A DNA stretch of 43,710 nt. Source: JBDLSY01 sp041170585. GTDB taxonomy: Bacteria; Pseudomonadota; Gammaproteobacteria; Burkholderiales; Burkholderiaceae_C. The position numbers and the translations under genes were made by a program. Positions 43,708 through 43,710 of this stretch are shown piece by piece. Numbering within the stretch: position 1 is the stretch's first letter; the number at the start of each line of letters is the position of its first letter. The stretch is taken from contig JBEDNN010000014.1 of assembly GCA_041170585.1 (NCBI GenBank), positions 1 to 43,710 of the forward strand, read 5' to 3'. A model generated the notes under the pieces. It saw nothing but the letters and a program-made list of their open reading frames with translations, had not been told where the DNA came from and did not search any database.

Positions 43708-43710
43708 ATT

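Overview
The window is AT-rich chromosomal DNA from a proteobacterium, most likely a betaproteobacterium. The cytochrome oxidase cluster carries the small companions usual in that class (DUF2970, DUF2909 and a 37-residue oxidase assembly protein). The aspartate/aromatic aminotransferase, the DUF4743-type Nudix protein and the HisH/HisA sequences also read as betaproteobacterial. The order murU-amgK / lptD-surA-pdxA-ksgA is the classic beta/gamma arrangement. Very AT-rich spacers, abundant short tandem repeats and miniature transposons suggest a genome under drift and rearrangement. I cannot name the genus.

Layout. 1-108: miniature inverted-repeat element (MITE-1). 185-3889: SWIM/SNF2 helicase. 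3993-5785: murU-amgK (peptidoglycan sugar recycling), divergent from lptD (5976), surA, pdxA and ksgA (to 11958), the outer-membrane biogenesis block. 11965-13969: a TOPRIM/AAA-ATPase pair resembling RloB/RloA (AbiL-type defence). 14252-16717: YgiQ radical SAM protein. 16811-18025: aminotransferase. 18252-19016: Nudix hydrolase. 19082-19284: IS1-family transposase relic. 19301-20038: unknown membrane/coiled-coil protein coupled to hisA. 20038-21552: hisA and hisH. 21690-26430: S10-type ribosomal operon (rplC, D, W, B, rpsS, rplV, rpsC, rplP, rpmC, rpsQ) without rpsJ. 26803-33066: aa3-type cytochrome c oxidase and assembly genes. 33528-36184: glmS and fpr. 36426-37685: glyA, preceded by what I read as a ZTP (pfl) riboswitch. 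38090-40071: type IV pilin accessory gene and two pilins. 40744-43592: lepA-lepB. 43600-43707: a second MITE-1 copy, an exact inverted copy of positions 1-108.

How it works together. Most genes are housekeeping: envelope assembly (LptD, SurA, MurU/AmgK, GlmS, LepB), translation (ribosomal proteins, KsgA, LepA), one-carbon metabolism (GlyA), histidine synthesis and aerobic respiration. The accessory layer is small. It consists of one likely anti-phage pair, two MITE families, an IS1-type relic that carries the terminal repeat of MITE-1, and one orphan gene in the place usually held by hisF. The observations most worth a second look are the MITE/IS1 connection, the candidate ZTP riboswitch with a covarying pseudoknot, the RloA/RloB-like pair, and the dismantled ribosomal and histidine operons.
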